Source of the DNA: Devosia sp.
Lineage (GTDB): Bacteria; Pseudomonadota; Alphaproteobacteria; Rhizobiales; Devosiaceae
Direction: 5' to 3'
Length of the DNA stretch: 64,000 nucleotides
Assembly: GCA_015234425.1 (NCBI GenBank)
Contig: JADGNE010000044.1
Location: 103,217 to 167,216, forward strand
Shown here: one piece after another, positions 1 to 9,264 of the stretch
Layout: every line of letters starts with the position of its first letter
Numbering within the stretch: the stretch's first letter is position 1
The notes under the pieces: generated by a model
Seen by the model: the letters and a program-made list of their open reading frames with translations, nothing else
The model's database searches: none
Told to the model about the DNA's origin: nothing
Position numbers and translations under genes: made by a program

Positions 1-1
1 T

Positions 2-262
2 GGGCCGATCATGGTCAACATTACCCTCTCGACGGCAGCCTTCATCCTGCAGGAGGCTGGCCTCAGCTTCCTCGGTCTCGGCGTGCCGCTCTCCATCCCG
101 ACCTGGGGTAATATTCTCAACGTGGCGCAGGACCTTCGCGTGCTTCAGACCAATTGGTGGATCTGGTTGCCGGTGGGCAGCGTGATTTCGCTCTTCGTGC
201 TCAGCGTCAATTTCATTGGCGATGGTCTGCGCGATGCGACCGATCCGACCCAGCAAGGATAA
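2..262 (+). CDS. ABC transporter permease, DppC/OppC type (C-terminal end only)
   Basis: This is the last 86 or so residues of an inner-membrane permease; the 5' end lies outside the window. The visible part has the usual C-terminal pattern of peptide/nickel permeases: a LSFLGLGVP segment, then PTWGNIL, a last hydrophobic helix, and the ending NFIGDGLRDATDP that closes DppC/OppC proteins. Two peptide-type ATPase genes follow at once, so it is the second permease of an importer whose binding protein and first permease are upstream. Substrate unknown. Confidence is high for the family. Confidence 0.9.
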   Translation, partial: GPIMVNITLSTAAFILQEAGLSFLGLGVPLSIPTWGNILNVAQDLRVLQTNWWIWLPVGSVISLFVLSVNFIGDGLRDATDPTQQG

Positions 263-266
263 TGTG

Positions 267-1269
<1,003 letters not shown>

Positions 1270-1277
<8 letters not shown>

Positions 1278-2310
1278 GGACAAGGATGTCATTCTCCGCC
1301 TGCGCGGGGTGAAGGCGCATTTCCCGGTCAAGGCAGGCGTCTTCAAGCGCACGGTCGGCCATGTGAAGGCCGTCGACGGCGTCGATATCGACGTTTATCG
1401 CGGTGAGGTCCTCGGCCTCGTCGGCGAAAGCGGCTGTGGCAAGACAACGCTCGGCAAGGCCATCCTGCAGCTGGTGAAGCCCACCGACGGCGAGATCGTC
1501 TATAATTCTCCGCAGGGTGAACAGGCCGATCTGGTCAAGCTCGACAACGAGCAGATGACCCCGTTCCGCAAGCGCCTGCAGATCGTCTTTCAGGATCCGC
1601 ATTCCTCGCTCAATCCGGCCTTCACCATCTTCGGCTCGCTCGAAGATCCGCTGAAGAAATACGGCATCAAGTCGCGCGAGGAACGCCGCAAGATCATCGG
1701 CGACCTGCTCGAAGCGGTGAACATGCGCCGCGAATATATGGACCGCTATCCGCACGAATTTTCGGGCGGCCAGCGCCAACGCATCGGCATTGCCCGGGCG
1801 CTCAGCATCGAGCCCGAACTGATCGTCTGCGACGAGGCCGTCTCGGCGCTCGACGTGTCGATCCAGGCCCAGGTGCTGCAGCTCCTGATGAAGCTCAAGG
1901 CTGAGCGCAACCTCACCTATATCTTCATCACCCACGATCTCAGCGTCACCGAATATATCTGCGACCGTGTCGCCGTGATGTATCTGGGGCGCGTGGTGGA
2001 GCTGTGCCGCTCCGAAGATCTCTTCGCCAATAATCTCCACCCTTATACCGAGGCGCTGCTCTCGGCGATCCCGGTGGCCGATCTCGACAAGAAGACCGAT
2101 CGCATCGTGCTGCAGGGCGACGTCCCGAGCCCGGTCAATCCGCCTTCGGGCTGCCCGTTCCATCCGCGCTGCCGCTACGCCAAGGACGTCTGCAAGACAG
2201 TCGTTCCCCCGCTCAAGCGCTACTCGGTCGACGGGCACGACCACTACGCCTCCTGCCATCTCATCGACTTGCCGGAAGCGACGGATGAAGCCGTCGCCAT
2301 TCCTGCCTGA
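1270..2310 (+). CDS. ABC transporter ATPase, OppF/DppF type
   Basis: Second ATPase of the importer, 346 residues. Walker A is GESGCGKT, followed by FQDPHSSLNP, signature FSGGQRQR, Walker B IVCDEAVSALD and ITHDLSV. The Asp-Glu-Ala version of Walker B and the cysteine-bearing tail GCPFHPRCRYAKDVC fit OppF/DppF. ATG at 1270 lies inside the end of the preceding gene and has AAGGAG about 10 nt upstream, which suggests translational coupling. The aldolase genes that follow suggest the importer feeds a nitrogen-containing carboxylate or sugar acid rather than true peptides; that is inference. Confidence 0.93.
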
Positions 2311-2330
2311 TTTTTAATTCGGAGCCAAAA

Positions 2331-3260
2331 TTGTCAGCGTCCAAGCTTGCTTCAATCACCGGCGTGCTGCCGGCCCTGGTGACCCCGTTCGATGAGAACG
2401 AAAACTTCGACGAAGGGCGGATGCGCGCCGTCGTCGATTTCCTCATCGGCCGCGGCATCGATGGGCTTTATGTCACCGGCAGCACCGGCGAAGCCTTCAT
2501 GATGTCGCCCGAAGAGCGCAAGCGCGTGCTCGAAGTCGTCATCGACGAGACCAAGGGCCGGGTGCCGGTCATCGCCCATGTCGGCGCCATCAGCACGCAC
2601 CACTCGTCCGATCTTGCCCGTCACGCCGAAAAGGCCGGCGCTGATGCGCTCTCGGCCGTGCCGCCCTTCTACTGGGGTTTTTCGCAGGACCAGGTCCTTT
2701 CCTACTACTCCGATATCACCGCTTCGACCGGCCTGCCGATGTGCGCCTACAACGTGCCGCTGGCCGGGCTCTTCGGCTTCGACATGATCAAGCGTCTGGC
2801 CGAGATACCGGGCGTTGAAGGCATCAAGTACACCGCGACCACCCACCACGACATCATGCGCATCAAGGCCGAGATCGGTTCCGATTTCGTGCTCTATTCG
2901 GGTGCCGACGAGATGGCGATGTCGGGCCTGCATTTTGGTGCCGACGGCATCATCGGCAGCTTCTACAATGCCATTCCCGAAATCTTCCTGGCGCTCTATG
3001 CGGCGGTCAAGGCCGGCGACATGGCCAAGGCCAAGGAGCTGCAGGAAGTGGGCAATGCCATCATCTTCTTCACTCTTCCCCGCAATGCCATGGCTGCCCT
3101 CAAGCGCATGGTCACCTGGCAGGGTGCCGACGCCGGCTATTGCCGCAAGCCCTTCGGCAATTTCATGACCCAGGCCGAAGAAGACCAGCTCAAGGCCGAA
3201 TTCCGCGCCTTCAAGGCCGAGCGCAAGATCACGGGCGTCAATTTCCTCGACGTCATCTAG
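2331..3260 (+). CDS. DapA/NanA-family aldolase (N-acetylneuraminate-lyase-like)
   Basis: Class I, Schiff-base TIM-barrel aldolase/lyase, 309 residues, the normal family length. It carries GSTGE (50-54) for the substrate carboxylate, the catalytic Tyr140 in CAYNVP and the Schiff-base Lys166 in GIKYTA. YNVP and the GIKYT form resemble N-acetylneuraminate lyase more than dihydrodipicolinate synthase, but substrate cannot be read from this. The start is TTG with GGAG seven bases upstream; no ATG fits the conserved N-terminus. It follows the importer ATPase by 20 nt, so it is probably cotranscribed and cleaves or dehydrates the imported compound. Confidence 0.85.
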   Translation: MSASKLASITGVLPALVTPFDENENFDEGRMRAVVDFLIGRGIDGLYVTGSTGEAFMMSPEERKRVLEVVIDETKGRVPVIAHVGAISTHHSSDLARHAEKAGADALSAVPPFYWGFSQDQVLSYYSDITASTGLPMCAYNVPLAGLFGFDMIKRLAEIPGVEGIKYTATTHHDIMRIKAEIGSDFVLYSGADEMAMSGLHFGADGIIGSFYNAIPEIFLALYAAVKAGDMAKAKELQEVGNAIIFFTLPRNAMAALKRMVTWQGADAGYCRKPFGNFMTQAEEDQLKAEFRAFKAERKITGVNFLDVI

Positions 3261-3329
3261 CCTCGATCTGCCCCATCGCCGGCAAGTCCGGCGGTGGGGT
3301 GACCGCGTTGCGAGGAGAGGGGCCGCGCA

Positions 3330-4223
3330 TTGTCAATCATCACTCCACTGGCGCTCAATGGCGACCGCTCGGTCCGCAGCGGCAGCGCGAAGGCGCTCGC
3401 CGATGCCATCAGGCGCGGCGGCGATCTGCGCATCCGCACTGCCTTCCGCCACAACGAACATATCGACCCCAGTTCACCCAATCCGGAGCTGGTCGACGAG
3501 GTCGCCGAATTCCGCCAGACGCTGCTGCTCGACGACCATTGGTCTGCCGGAATCATGACGCTGCGCATGCCGGTCGAAATCCCCACCGGTTTCGGCCCCC
3601 GCCCGTCCATGTCGTTCTTCCTCTACAATCAGGATGGGCATCAGGCCATCGCGCGACCATTCCTCGATGGCCAGCCCGCTTCAGCCACACTTGGCCCATC
3701 GCCGCTCGATGATCACAGCGCCATGCCGCGCTATCACCAGTTCGACAGCTGGGACGCCGGCACCAACGCGCCGAGCAGCAATTTCATCTATGACTTCGAG
3801 AGCTACACCTTCCTCGTCAACGACCGTTGGCAGGAGGTTTACGCCCATGACAGCGCCGGCCATCCCGTCTCAGGTGCGCTCTCTGACCTGATCGACGCCT
3901 TTCAGCAGGGATGCCCGATCAAGCTCGCCATTTCCGGCCTCTGCGATGATCTCGCACCCGCGGCGCCGCTTACGCACGAAGTCTTCGTGCACGCCGGCTC
4001 CTGCTATTATTACACCGAGCAAAAGCTCTTCCTCACCGGCACGCACCCGGTCGTCCGCGTCCGCCCCGACATGCCGCTGCGCTACACCAGCCAGGGCTGG
4101 GATTTCGGCTGGCTGGTCGCCCGCACCGATGGCGAGGTCGAGCGCTGGCTCTGCAATCCTTACACCCTCAAATTCGAGCGCAGCCGGACACGGCACGCCA
4201 TCCGCTGGTTGATCGCACCGTGA
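3330..4223 (+). CDS. Unknown protein, 297 residues, catabolic-cluster member
   Basis: I do not recognise this family. The product is soluble, has no signal peptide or membrane helix and is rich in aromatic residues. The region around residues 85-175 alternates short hydrophobic strands with polar turns, and the C-terminal half holds a tyrosine-rich HAGSCYYYTEQK stretch and two Trp-rich segments, which would suit a beta-rich fold. The TTG start has GAGGAGAGGGG upstream, and the gene overlaps the next by GTGA, so it is translated with the acyltransferase. Context suggests an enzyme or carbohydrate-binding protein of the same pathway; nothing more specific is supported. Confidence 0.75.
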   Translation: MSIITPLALNGDRSVRSGSAKALADAIRRGGDLRIRTAFRHNEHIDPSSPNPELVDEVAEFRQTLLLDDHWSAGIMTLRMPVEIPTGFGPRPSMSFFLYNQDGHQAIARPFLDGQPASATLGPSPLDDHSAMPRYHQFDSWDAGTNAPSSNFIYDFESYTFLVNDRWQEVYAHDSAGHPVSGALSDLIDAFQQGCPIKLAISGLCDDLAPAAPLTHEVFVHAGSCYYYTEQKLFLTGTHPVVRVRPDMPLRYTSQGWDFGWLVARTDGEVERWLCNPYTLKFERSRTRHAIRWLIAP

Positions 4224-4914
4224 AATTTGATAACGCCAAGATTGGCGAAAACACCATCATCGAGCCCGACGTTTCCATCGGCTTCCGCTACCACTCCGAG
4301 TGTGGCCCGGCCACGATCGGCAGCCATGGCATCGTGCGCAAGGGCACGATCATCTATGGCGATGTCCGCATTGGCGATCATTTTCAGAGCGGGCACCACA
4401 CGGTGATCCGCGCCAAGGTGGCGATGGGTGATTTCTGTGCCATCGGCAATGGCTCGACCATCGAGGGGCTGGTGCGCATGGGGCAGGGCGTCCGAATAAT
4501 GTCCCATGTCTACATCCCCTCCCGCACCTGGTTCGGAGACCACATCTTTGTCGGGCCGGGCACGAAATTCCTCAATGAGCGCCTCCCCGGGCGTCTCGAC
4601 GATCCGCCGACGCCGCGCGGCGCGACATCGAGGATGATGTCATGATCGGCGGCGGTGTCACTGTCCTTCCCGGTGTCACTATTGGCGAGCGCAGTTTTGT
4701 CGCGGCCGGGGCCGTCGTTACGCGCGACGTGCCACCCCGCAGTCTCGTGATCGGGCCAAAAGGCGAGTGCCGCATCCTGCCGCCGCATCTCGATCGTCCC
4801 AACAGTCTGCGGCTGTGCGAAGCGCCGACCGATCTCTGGCATCCCGAAACAGATATTGCCGGACTTCACTGGCCGAGCGACTGGGCCGAAAGCTGGGAAG
4901 GGGTAACACAATGA
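4220..4914 (+). pseudogene. Hexapeptide-repeat acyltransferase, interrupted by a 1-nt frameshift
   Basis: Two adjoining reading frames together make one left-handed beta-helix acyltransferase of about 231 residues. The first frame (GTG at 4220) carries repeated [IV]G hexads and [18 protein letters not shown]. Near 4629 the frame must shift for the family sequence to continue as [20 protein letters not shown], then [12 protein letters not shown]. The spliced length is one base short of a multiple of three, which fits loss of one base in the run GCGAC-ATCGAG. Such enzymes transfer acetyl or other acyl groups to sugar amines. Either the gene is broken or the base was lost in sequencing. It overlaps both neighbours by 4 nt. 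Confidence 0.85.
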
Positions 4915-6005
4915 CCGCCACCAGCACCCGGATTTCGGGCAATTGGGCGTCCCTGCTGTTGCCGATCAACAGCGACGACAGCATCGACTTTGCCCGGCTC
5001 TGGGACGCGATGGATGTGCTCGTCGCCGCCGGGGTCGACGGCATCTATTCCAACGGTACCGCCTCGGAATTTTACACCCAGAGCGAAGCCGAGTTCGACC
5101 GCATCCAGGAGATGCTGGCCAACCGCTGCACCGCCGCCGGCCAGCCCTTCATCATCGGCGCGTGCCACACTGATGCCCGCCAGTCGCTGGACCGCGTACG
5201 CCGTGTGGTCGCTCTCAAACCCCTCGCCATGCAGGTCATCCTGCCTGACTGGTGGCCGGTCGGCGTCGACGAAGCCCGTGATTTTCTCATGCAGGCTTCA
5301 GAGGCCGCGGCCGGCATCCCGCTCATTCTCTACAATCCGCCCCACGCCAAGCGCGTGCTCACCCCGGCCGAGATCGCCGAGGCGACGCGCGGCACCGCCG
5401 TCACCGCCACCAAGCTGACGCTGGGCGGGGAGGGGTGGTACGAGGAAGCGCGCCAGCATTTGTCCCATCTCGGCGTGTTCGTTCCTGGCCATCATCTGGC
5501 GACCGGTATGCGCGAGGGCGTCGCCGCTGGTGCCTTTTCCAATGTGGCCTGTCTCTCGCCCATTGGAGCCCAGCGCTGGACCGAGATGATGAAGACCGAC
5601 CTTGAGGCCGCCCTCGATATCGAGACGCGCATCAAGGCTTTCGTCATGGGCCATATCCTGCCCTTTGCCGAGCAAGGCTATTCCAATGCCGCGCTCGACA
5701 AACTGCTCGCCGCCATTGGCGGCTGGGCCGATGTGGGCACGCGCCTGCGCGGACCCTATCGCTCCATTGATCCGGATGCGGCGACGACGCTGCGCGCCAT
5801 CGCCCATAAAATGATCCCGGAGATCATGACCCCATATAGGCCCGCACATCGGCGCGCGCGGCATCGACCAGATCGCGCGCTGTGTCATGGAAAAGGGCAT
5901 TGCGCTGCTGCTCTGTCAGCCCCAGCTGCCGCGCCCCGCGCTTCATCGCCCGCAATTGCTCATAGCGGATATAGGTCATGCGGCTATCGCAATGACCGAG
6001 ATTGA
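4911..6005 (+). CDS. DapA-family aldolase/lyase, second copy, with unusual C-terminal extension
   Basis: Another Schiff-base TIM-barrel enzyme, distant from the one at 2331. It has NGTASE where the family usually has GTTGE, Tyr141 in LYNPP and Lys168 in ATKLTL. ATG at 4911 overlaps the acyltransferase stop (ATGA); an earlier in-frame start would lie inside that gene. The conserved domain ends near residue 305 (about 5826), yet the frame stays open to 6005, which adds roughly 60 basic, low-complexity residues read antisense to the amidohydrolase gene. The native stop may have been lost by deletion. Substrate is probably a 2-keto acid. Confidence 0.8.
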   Translation: MTATSTRISGNWASLLLPINSDDSIDFARLWDAMDVLVAAGVDGIYSNGTASEFYTQSEAEFDRIQEMLANRCTAAGQPFIIGACHTDARQSLDRVRRVVALKPLAMQVILPDWWPVGVDEARDFLMQASEAAAGIPLILYNPPHAKRVLTPAEIAEATRGTAVTATKLTLGGEGWYEEARQHLSHLGVFVPGHHLATGMREGVAAGAFSNVACLSPIGAQRWTEMMKTDLEAALDIETRIKAFVMGHILPFAEQGYSNAALDKLLAAIGGWADVGTRLRGPYRSIDPDAATTLRAIAHKMIPEIMTPYRPAHRRARHRPDRALCHGKGHCAAALSAPAAAPRASSPAIAHSGYRSCGYRNDRD

Positions 6006-6867
6006 GGCTGTGATTACTGTCCGAGAGGAAGGCCCAAGCGTAGCCGAAGGCGATATATTTGCCGCGCACCGGGCCGATCATGTCGTCGCTGCCATACATC
6101 ACCCGGTCGACGCCCACCCCGGTATAGAGCGCGTCGAGCGCATCGGACTCGCAGACGGTGGAGGTGTCGTACCAGACATTGGGCAGGCCCCTGAGGCTCG
6201 CCGCCGCCTTCTCGATGGCCCAGGACGAATAGGACCGGGCGCAATGGGCGAGGATCCAGCGTACGCGCGGGTATTTCTCGCTCAATCGACGGATCTCGCT
6301 GATATTGTCCGGATCCGAAATCGCCTTGCGCTTGGAGATGTGCATCATCACGATCAGCCCCAGCCTGTCGGCCAGCGCGATCTGATGCTCGGGCAGGAAG
6401 TCGGTGATCGAGGCTTCCGGCGGATCCCCATTGGTGGCGTAGACCAGATAGGGCTTTAGGCCGATGGCGCCGGTGCGTCGGAGCGTCTCGAGAATGTCGC
6501 CCTCGTTCATCCCCGGATGCACCATCATCAGCGCGGCGGAGTCTTGCGCCTTCTCCATCTCGGCGGCCACGTAGATATTGGACGCTTCGAAATCGCATTT
6601 CCCGGCGAACGGGAACGGAAACCCCAGTCGCTCGATCTGGCGCCCCGGCATCATCGCGGCGTCCACCGCGTCCGCCAGTTCCTTGGTCACTTCCGGAAAG
6701 TGCTTGCCGATGCTGGCTGCATACGGGCCGGTTTCCTTGTCCGGATTGATGTTGAAGGCCCAGCGATAAATATGGGTGTGCACGTCAAACACCTTGGCGG
6801 GAACAAAGGCGTCCAGCTCTTCGGCCCAAATGCGCCGATCCAGATCGTTTGGCTCAAAATCACCCAT
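5824..6867 (-). CDS. Amidohydrolase 2-family TIM-barrel hydrolase/decarboxylase
   Basis: Soluble metal-dependent enzyme of 347 residues. The metal-binding HxH sits near the N-terminus in VFDVHTHIY; later come MMHISK, LAHCARS and YGSDDM, matching the His, His and Asp positions of the amidohydrolase barrel. Members include uronate-isomerase-like enzymes, lactonases and decarboxylases, so the reaction is open. ATG at 6867 has AGGGAGGA just upstream. It is divergent from the aminotransferase at 6943 across a 75-nt promoter region with a palindrome. Its 3' end overlaps the opposing aldolase frame by 182 nt. Confidence 0.85.
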   Translation of the reverse strand: MGDFEPNDLDRRIWAEELDAFVPAKVFDVHTHIYRWAFNINPDKETGPYAASIGKHFPEVTKELADAVDAAMMPGRQIERLGFPFPFAGKCDFEASNIYVAAEMEKAQDSAALMMVHPGMNEGDILETLRRTGAIGLKPYLVYATNGDPPEASITDFLPEHQIALADRLGLIVMMHISKRKAISDPDNISEIRRLSEKYPRVRWILAHCARSYSSWAIEKAAASLRGLPNVWYDTSTVCESDALDALYTGVGVDRVMYGSDDMIGPVRGKYIAFGYAWAFLSDSNHSLNLGHCDSRMTYIRYEQLRAMKRGARQLGLTEQQRNALFHDTARDLVDAARADVRAYMGS

Positions 6868-6890
6868 GATATCCTCCCTTTAGGCTTGAA

Positions 6891-6918
6891 CTATCATGTT
6901 ACACTGATAACATTATAA
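6891..6918. promoter_or_regulatory. Palindromic operator in divergent promoter
   Basis: ATGTTA-N6-TAACAT is a perfect inverted repeat (6896-6913). The flanks extend it to 9 of 11 matching positions per arm. It is AT-rich in a GC-rich region and sits between the divergent amidohydrolase and aminotransferase genes, so it probably binds the regulator of both. No regulator gene of this cluster is in the window. Confidence 0.6.
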
Positions 6919-6942
6919 TCAAGCGTTTTGAGGAGGATTGGC

Positions 6943-8247
6943 GTGGGTAAGGGACAGGATTTGTGGCGCAGGGCCAAGGAGATCATTCCGGGAGGCAACA
7001 TGCTGTTGTCCAAGCGCCCGGAAATGTTCCTGCCCGATCAGTGGCCGGCTTATTTCAGCAAGTCCAAGGGGTGCCACGTGTGGGATCTCGACGGCCGCGA
7101 GCTGATCGACATGACCATCATGGGCGTCGGCGCCAACACACTGGGCTATGGCAATGATCGCGTCGATGCCGCCGTGGTCGAGGTGGTGGCCAAGGGCAAT
7201 ATGTCGACGCTCAACGCCCCCGAGGAAGTGGCGCTGGCCGAAAAGCTGATCGAGCTCCACCCCTGGGCCGACATGGCCCGCTTCGCCCGCACCGGCGGCG
7301 AAGCCAATGCCATCGCCATCCGCATTGCCCGCGCCGCGTCCGGTCGCGATGGCGTCGCCATCTGCGGCTATCACGGCTGGCACGACTGGTATCTCGCCTC
7401 CAATCTTGGCGCCGACGACAGCCTTGCGGGCCACCTCCTGCCAGGGCTCGATCCCAATGGCGTGCCCCGCAATCTGCGCGGTACCGTCTATCCCTTTGCC
7501 TACAATGACATTCCGGCCCTCGAGGCGGTGATCGCCACCGGCCAGGTCGGCGTCATCATGATGGAAGTCTCGCGAAACTTCGATCCGCCCGCTGGCTATC
7601 TCGAGCGCGTGCGCGAGCTAGCCACGGCCAATGGCATCGTGCTGATCTTTGACGAATGCACTTCCGGTTTCCGCCAGAGCTTTGGCGGGCTGCACAAGAA
7701 TTTCGGCGTCGATCCCGACATGGCCGTGTTCGGCAAGGCGCTCGGCAACGGCTATGCCGTCACCGCCATCATCGGCCGTCGCGCGGTCATGGAAGCGGCC
7801 CAGTCGAGCTTTATCAGCTCCACCTTCTGGACCGAGCGCATCGGCTCGGCGGCAGGGGTTGCGACCCTTGCCGTGATGGAGGAAACCCGCCCGTGGGAGA
7901 CCATCACCGCCATCGGCCTCGACATTACCGCGCGCTGGAAGGCGCTGGCTGAAAAGCACGGTCTCAAGCTCACCACGTCTGGCCTTCCGGCATTGACCAG
8001 CTTCAATTTCGCCGGCCCCAACGCAGCGGCGTACAAGACATTGATCAGCCAGGAAATGCTCGATAAGGGCTATCTGGCTGCCAACAGCGTCTACACCTGC
8101 ACCGCCCACACGCCGGATATTGTCGATGGCTATTTCGACGCCCTCGATCCGGTCTTTGCCCTCATTGCCGAGTGCGAAAACGGGCGCGATGTGATGGGCC
8201 TGCTGCGCGGCCCCATCTGCCATGCCAGCTTCAAGCGGCTCAACTAG
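6943..8247 (+). CDS. Class III PLP aminotransferase, glutamate-1-semialdehyde-aminomutase-like
   Basis: PLP enzyme of 434 residues. It shows ARTGGEANAIAIRIARA, the YHGWHDWY motif, Asp in IFDECTSGF and the Schiff-base Lys265 in FGKALGNGY. The GYHGWHDWY form is found in the GSA-aminomutase-like branch that often acts on amino sugars or amino acids in catabolic clusters. The start is GTG at 6943 with AGGAGG six bases upstream; the frame is open a little further but no better start exists. It probably removes or moves the amino group of the imported substrate or of the aldolase product. Confidence 0.88.
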   Translation: MGKGQDLWRRAKEIIPGGNMLLSKRPEMFLPDQWPAYFSKSKGCHVWDLDGRELIDMTIMGVGANTLGYGNDRVDAAVVEVVAKGNMSTLNAPEEVALAEKLIELHPWADMARFARTGGEANAIAIRIARAASGRDGVAICGYHGWHDWYLASNLGADDSLAGHLLPGLDPNGVPRNLRGTVYPFAYNDIPALEAVIATGQVGVIMMEVSRNFDPPAGYLERVRELATANGIVLIFDECTSGFRQSFGGLHKNFGVDPDMAVFGKALGNGYAVTAIIGRRAVMEAAQSSFISSTFWTERIGSAAGVATLAVMEETRPWETITAIGLDITARWKALAEKHGLKLTTSGLPALTSFNFAGPNAAAYKTLISQEMLDKGYLAANSVYTCTAHTPDIVDGYFDALDPVFALIAECENGRDVMGLLRGPICHASFKRLN

Positions 8248-8257
8248 GTCAACGCCC

Positions 8258-8731
8258 ATGTCGATCACACTCAAGGCCCAGCCGCTTACTGCTGCCGCCA
8301 TCGCCCCCTATGTCACCCTCCTGGGCTCGGACGACGGCAAGGCCCGCGTCATCCCCGAAGTGATGGACAAGGACGACGTCGCCGGTGCCCATGCCTTCAC
8401 CGTGCTTTGCCCGCAACCTGTCACCGGCGCGATCTCCATCACTGCGCTGGAGCGTCATCCGCACTCGACGCAGAGTTTTGTGCCGCTGAAGGCTGGTCGC
8501 TGGCTGGTGCTGGTTGCGCCCACTGCCGCTGATGGCTCGCCCGATCTCTCCGGCGCCAAGGCGTTCCTCGCGGGTCCGGAAGACGCCATCTGCATTGGCC
8601 AGGATGTCTGGCATGCCGGACTTACCGTGCTCGATCAGCCGGCCCAGTTCGGCATGATCATGTGGAAGGCCGAGAGCGAAGAAGACGGCATTCTCTTCCG
8701 GCTCGACGCACCGATCTCAGTCGAGATCTAG
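8258..8731 (+). CDS. Ureidoglycolate lyase (AllA)-family protein
   Basis: Small cupin-like beta protein of 157 residues. It carries the AllA hallmarks ERHPHSTQSFVPL, with LVAPT and a late WHAGL motif. Known members cleave ureidoglycolate to glyoxylate and urea in allantoin breakdown. No allantoinase or allantoate hydrolase genes are nearby, so here it may act on another ureido or hydroxy-acid compound. ATG at 8258 lies 10 nt after the aminotransferase stop, in the same operon. Its 3' end overlaps the opposing small gene by 15 nt. Confidence 0.8.
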   Translation: MSITLKAQPLTAAAIAPYVTLLGSDDGKARVIPEVMDKDDVAGAHAFTVLCPQPVTGAISITALERHPHSTQSFVPLKAGRWLVLVAPTAADGSPDLSGAKAFLAGPEDAICIGQDVWHAGLTVLDQPAQFGMIMWKAESEEDGILFRLDAPISVEI

Positions 8732-9025
8732 GTCCAGATCACTATCCGAGACCACCCGCTGCTCCGCTTCGTCGTCGACGAATTGGGGTGGCGGGCGCGT
8801 CGACACATAGCAGCCCGCGCGTTCGAGGAGCTCACGCGCTTCGGCCATATAGCCAATATAGTGCCCGGTCCATTCCTCGCTCTCCCACGCCTCCGGCGGG
8901 AGCAGGGCCTTCTTGCGCTCGCGATCGAAATCCTCGAGACGCCCGTCAATCGAGGCCCAGGCCCGGGCAAAGCGTTCCACCACTTCTTCACTGAAGCTCG
9001 AATTTGGCGGTGCGGGCTTTCTCAT
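8717..9025 (-). CDS. Unknown small acidic protein
   Basis: Predicted product of 102 residues, starting MRKPAPPNSSFSEEVVERFARAW. It has an amphipathic helical centre, a Trp/Tyr-rich patch (WTGHYIGYMAEAREL) and a repeating Asp-Leu tail. I do not recognise the family. An upstream in-frame start at 9121 would add 32 residues of low-complexity sequence and is less convincing. No clear ribosome-binding site is visible. It sits alone between convergent and divergent neighbours. Confidence 0.5.
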   Translation of the reverse strand: MRKPAPPNSSFSEEVVERFARAWASIDGRLEDFDRERKKALLPPEAWESEEWTGHYIGYMAEARELLERAGCYVSTRPPPQFVDDEAEQRVVSDSDLDLDLD

Positions 9026-9264
9026 CGGCGGGACCCCAAATCGGTGCGGGACAAATCGCCCAGACCCATCTCGTACAAAACTTGGCGTCGTCGCGGAAGG
9101 GGCGTCGGGCCCGCTATGCATCCGGGAGATTTCGCCGATTTCTTGGGCTTGTACTGGTAGCTTAACTATCTCCGGCGTTCTTTCTGCAAATTGTACTAAT
9201 ATTGGGTAGGAATATTACGTGCTTTGCAGAGCATAAGTGGTCTTCCTCGCATAGTGGCAGGACA

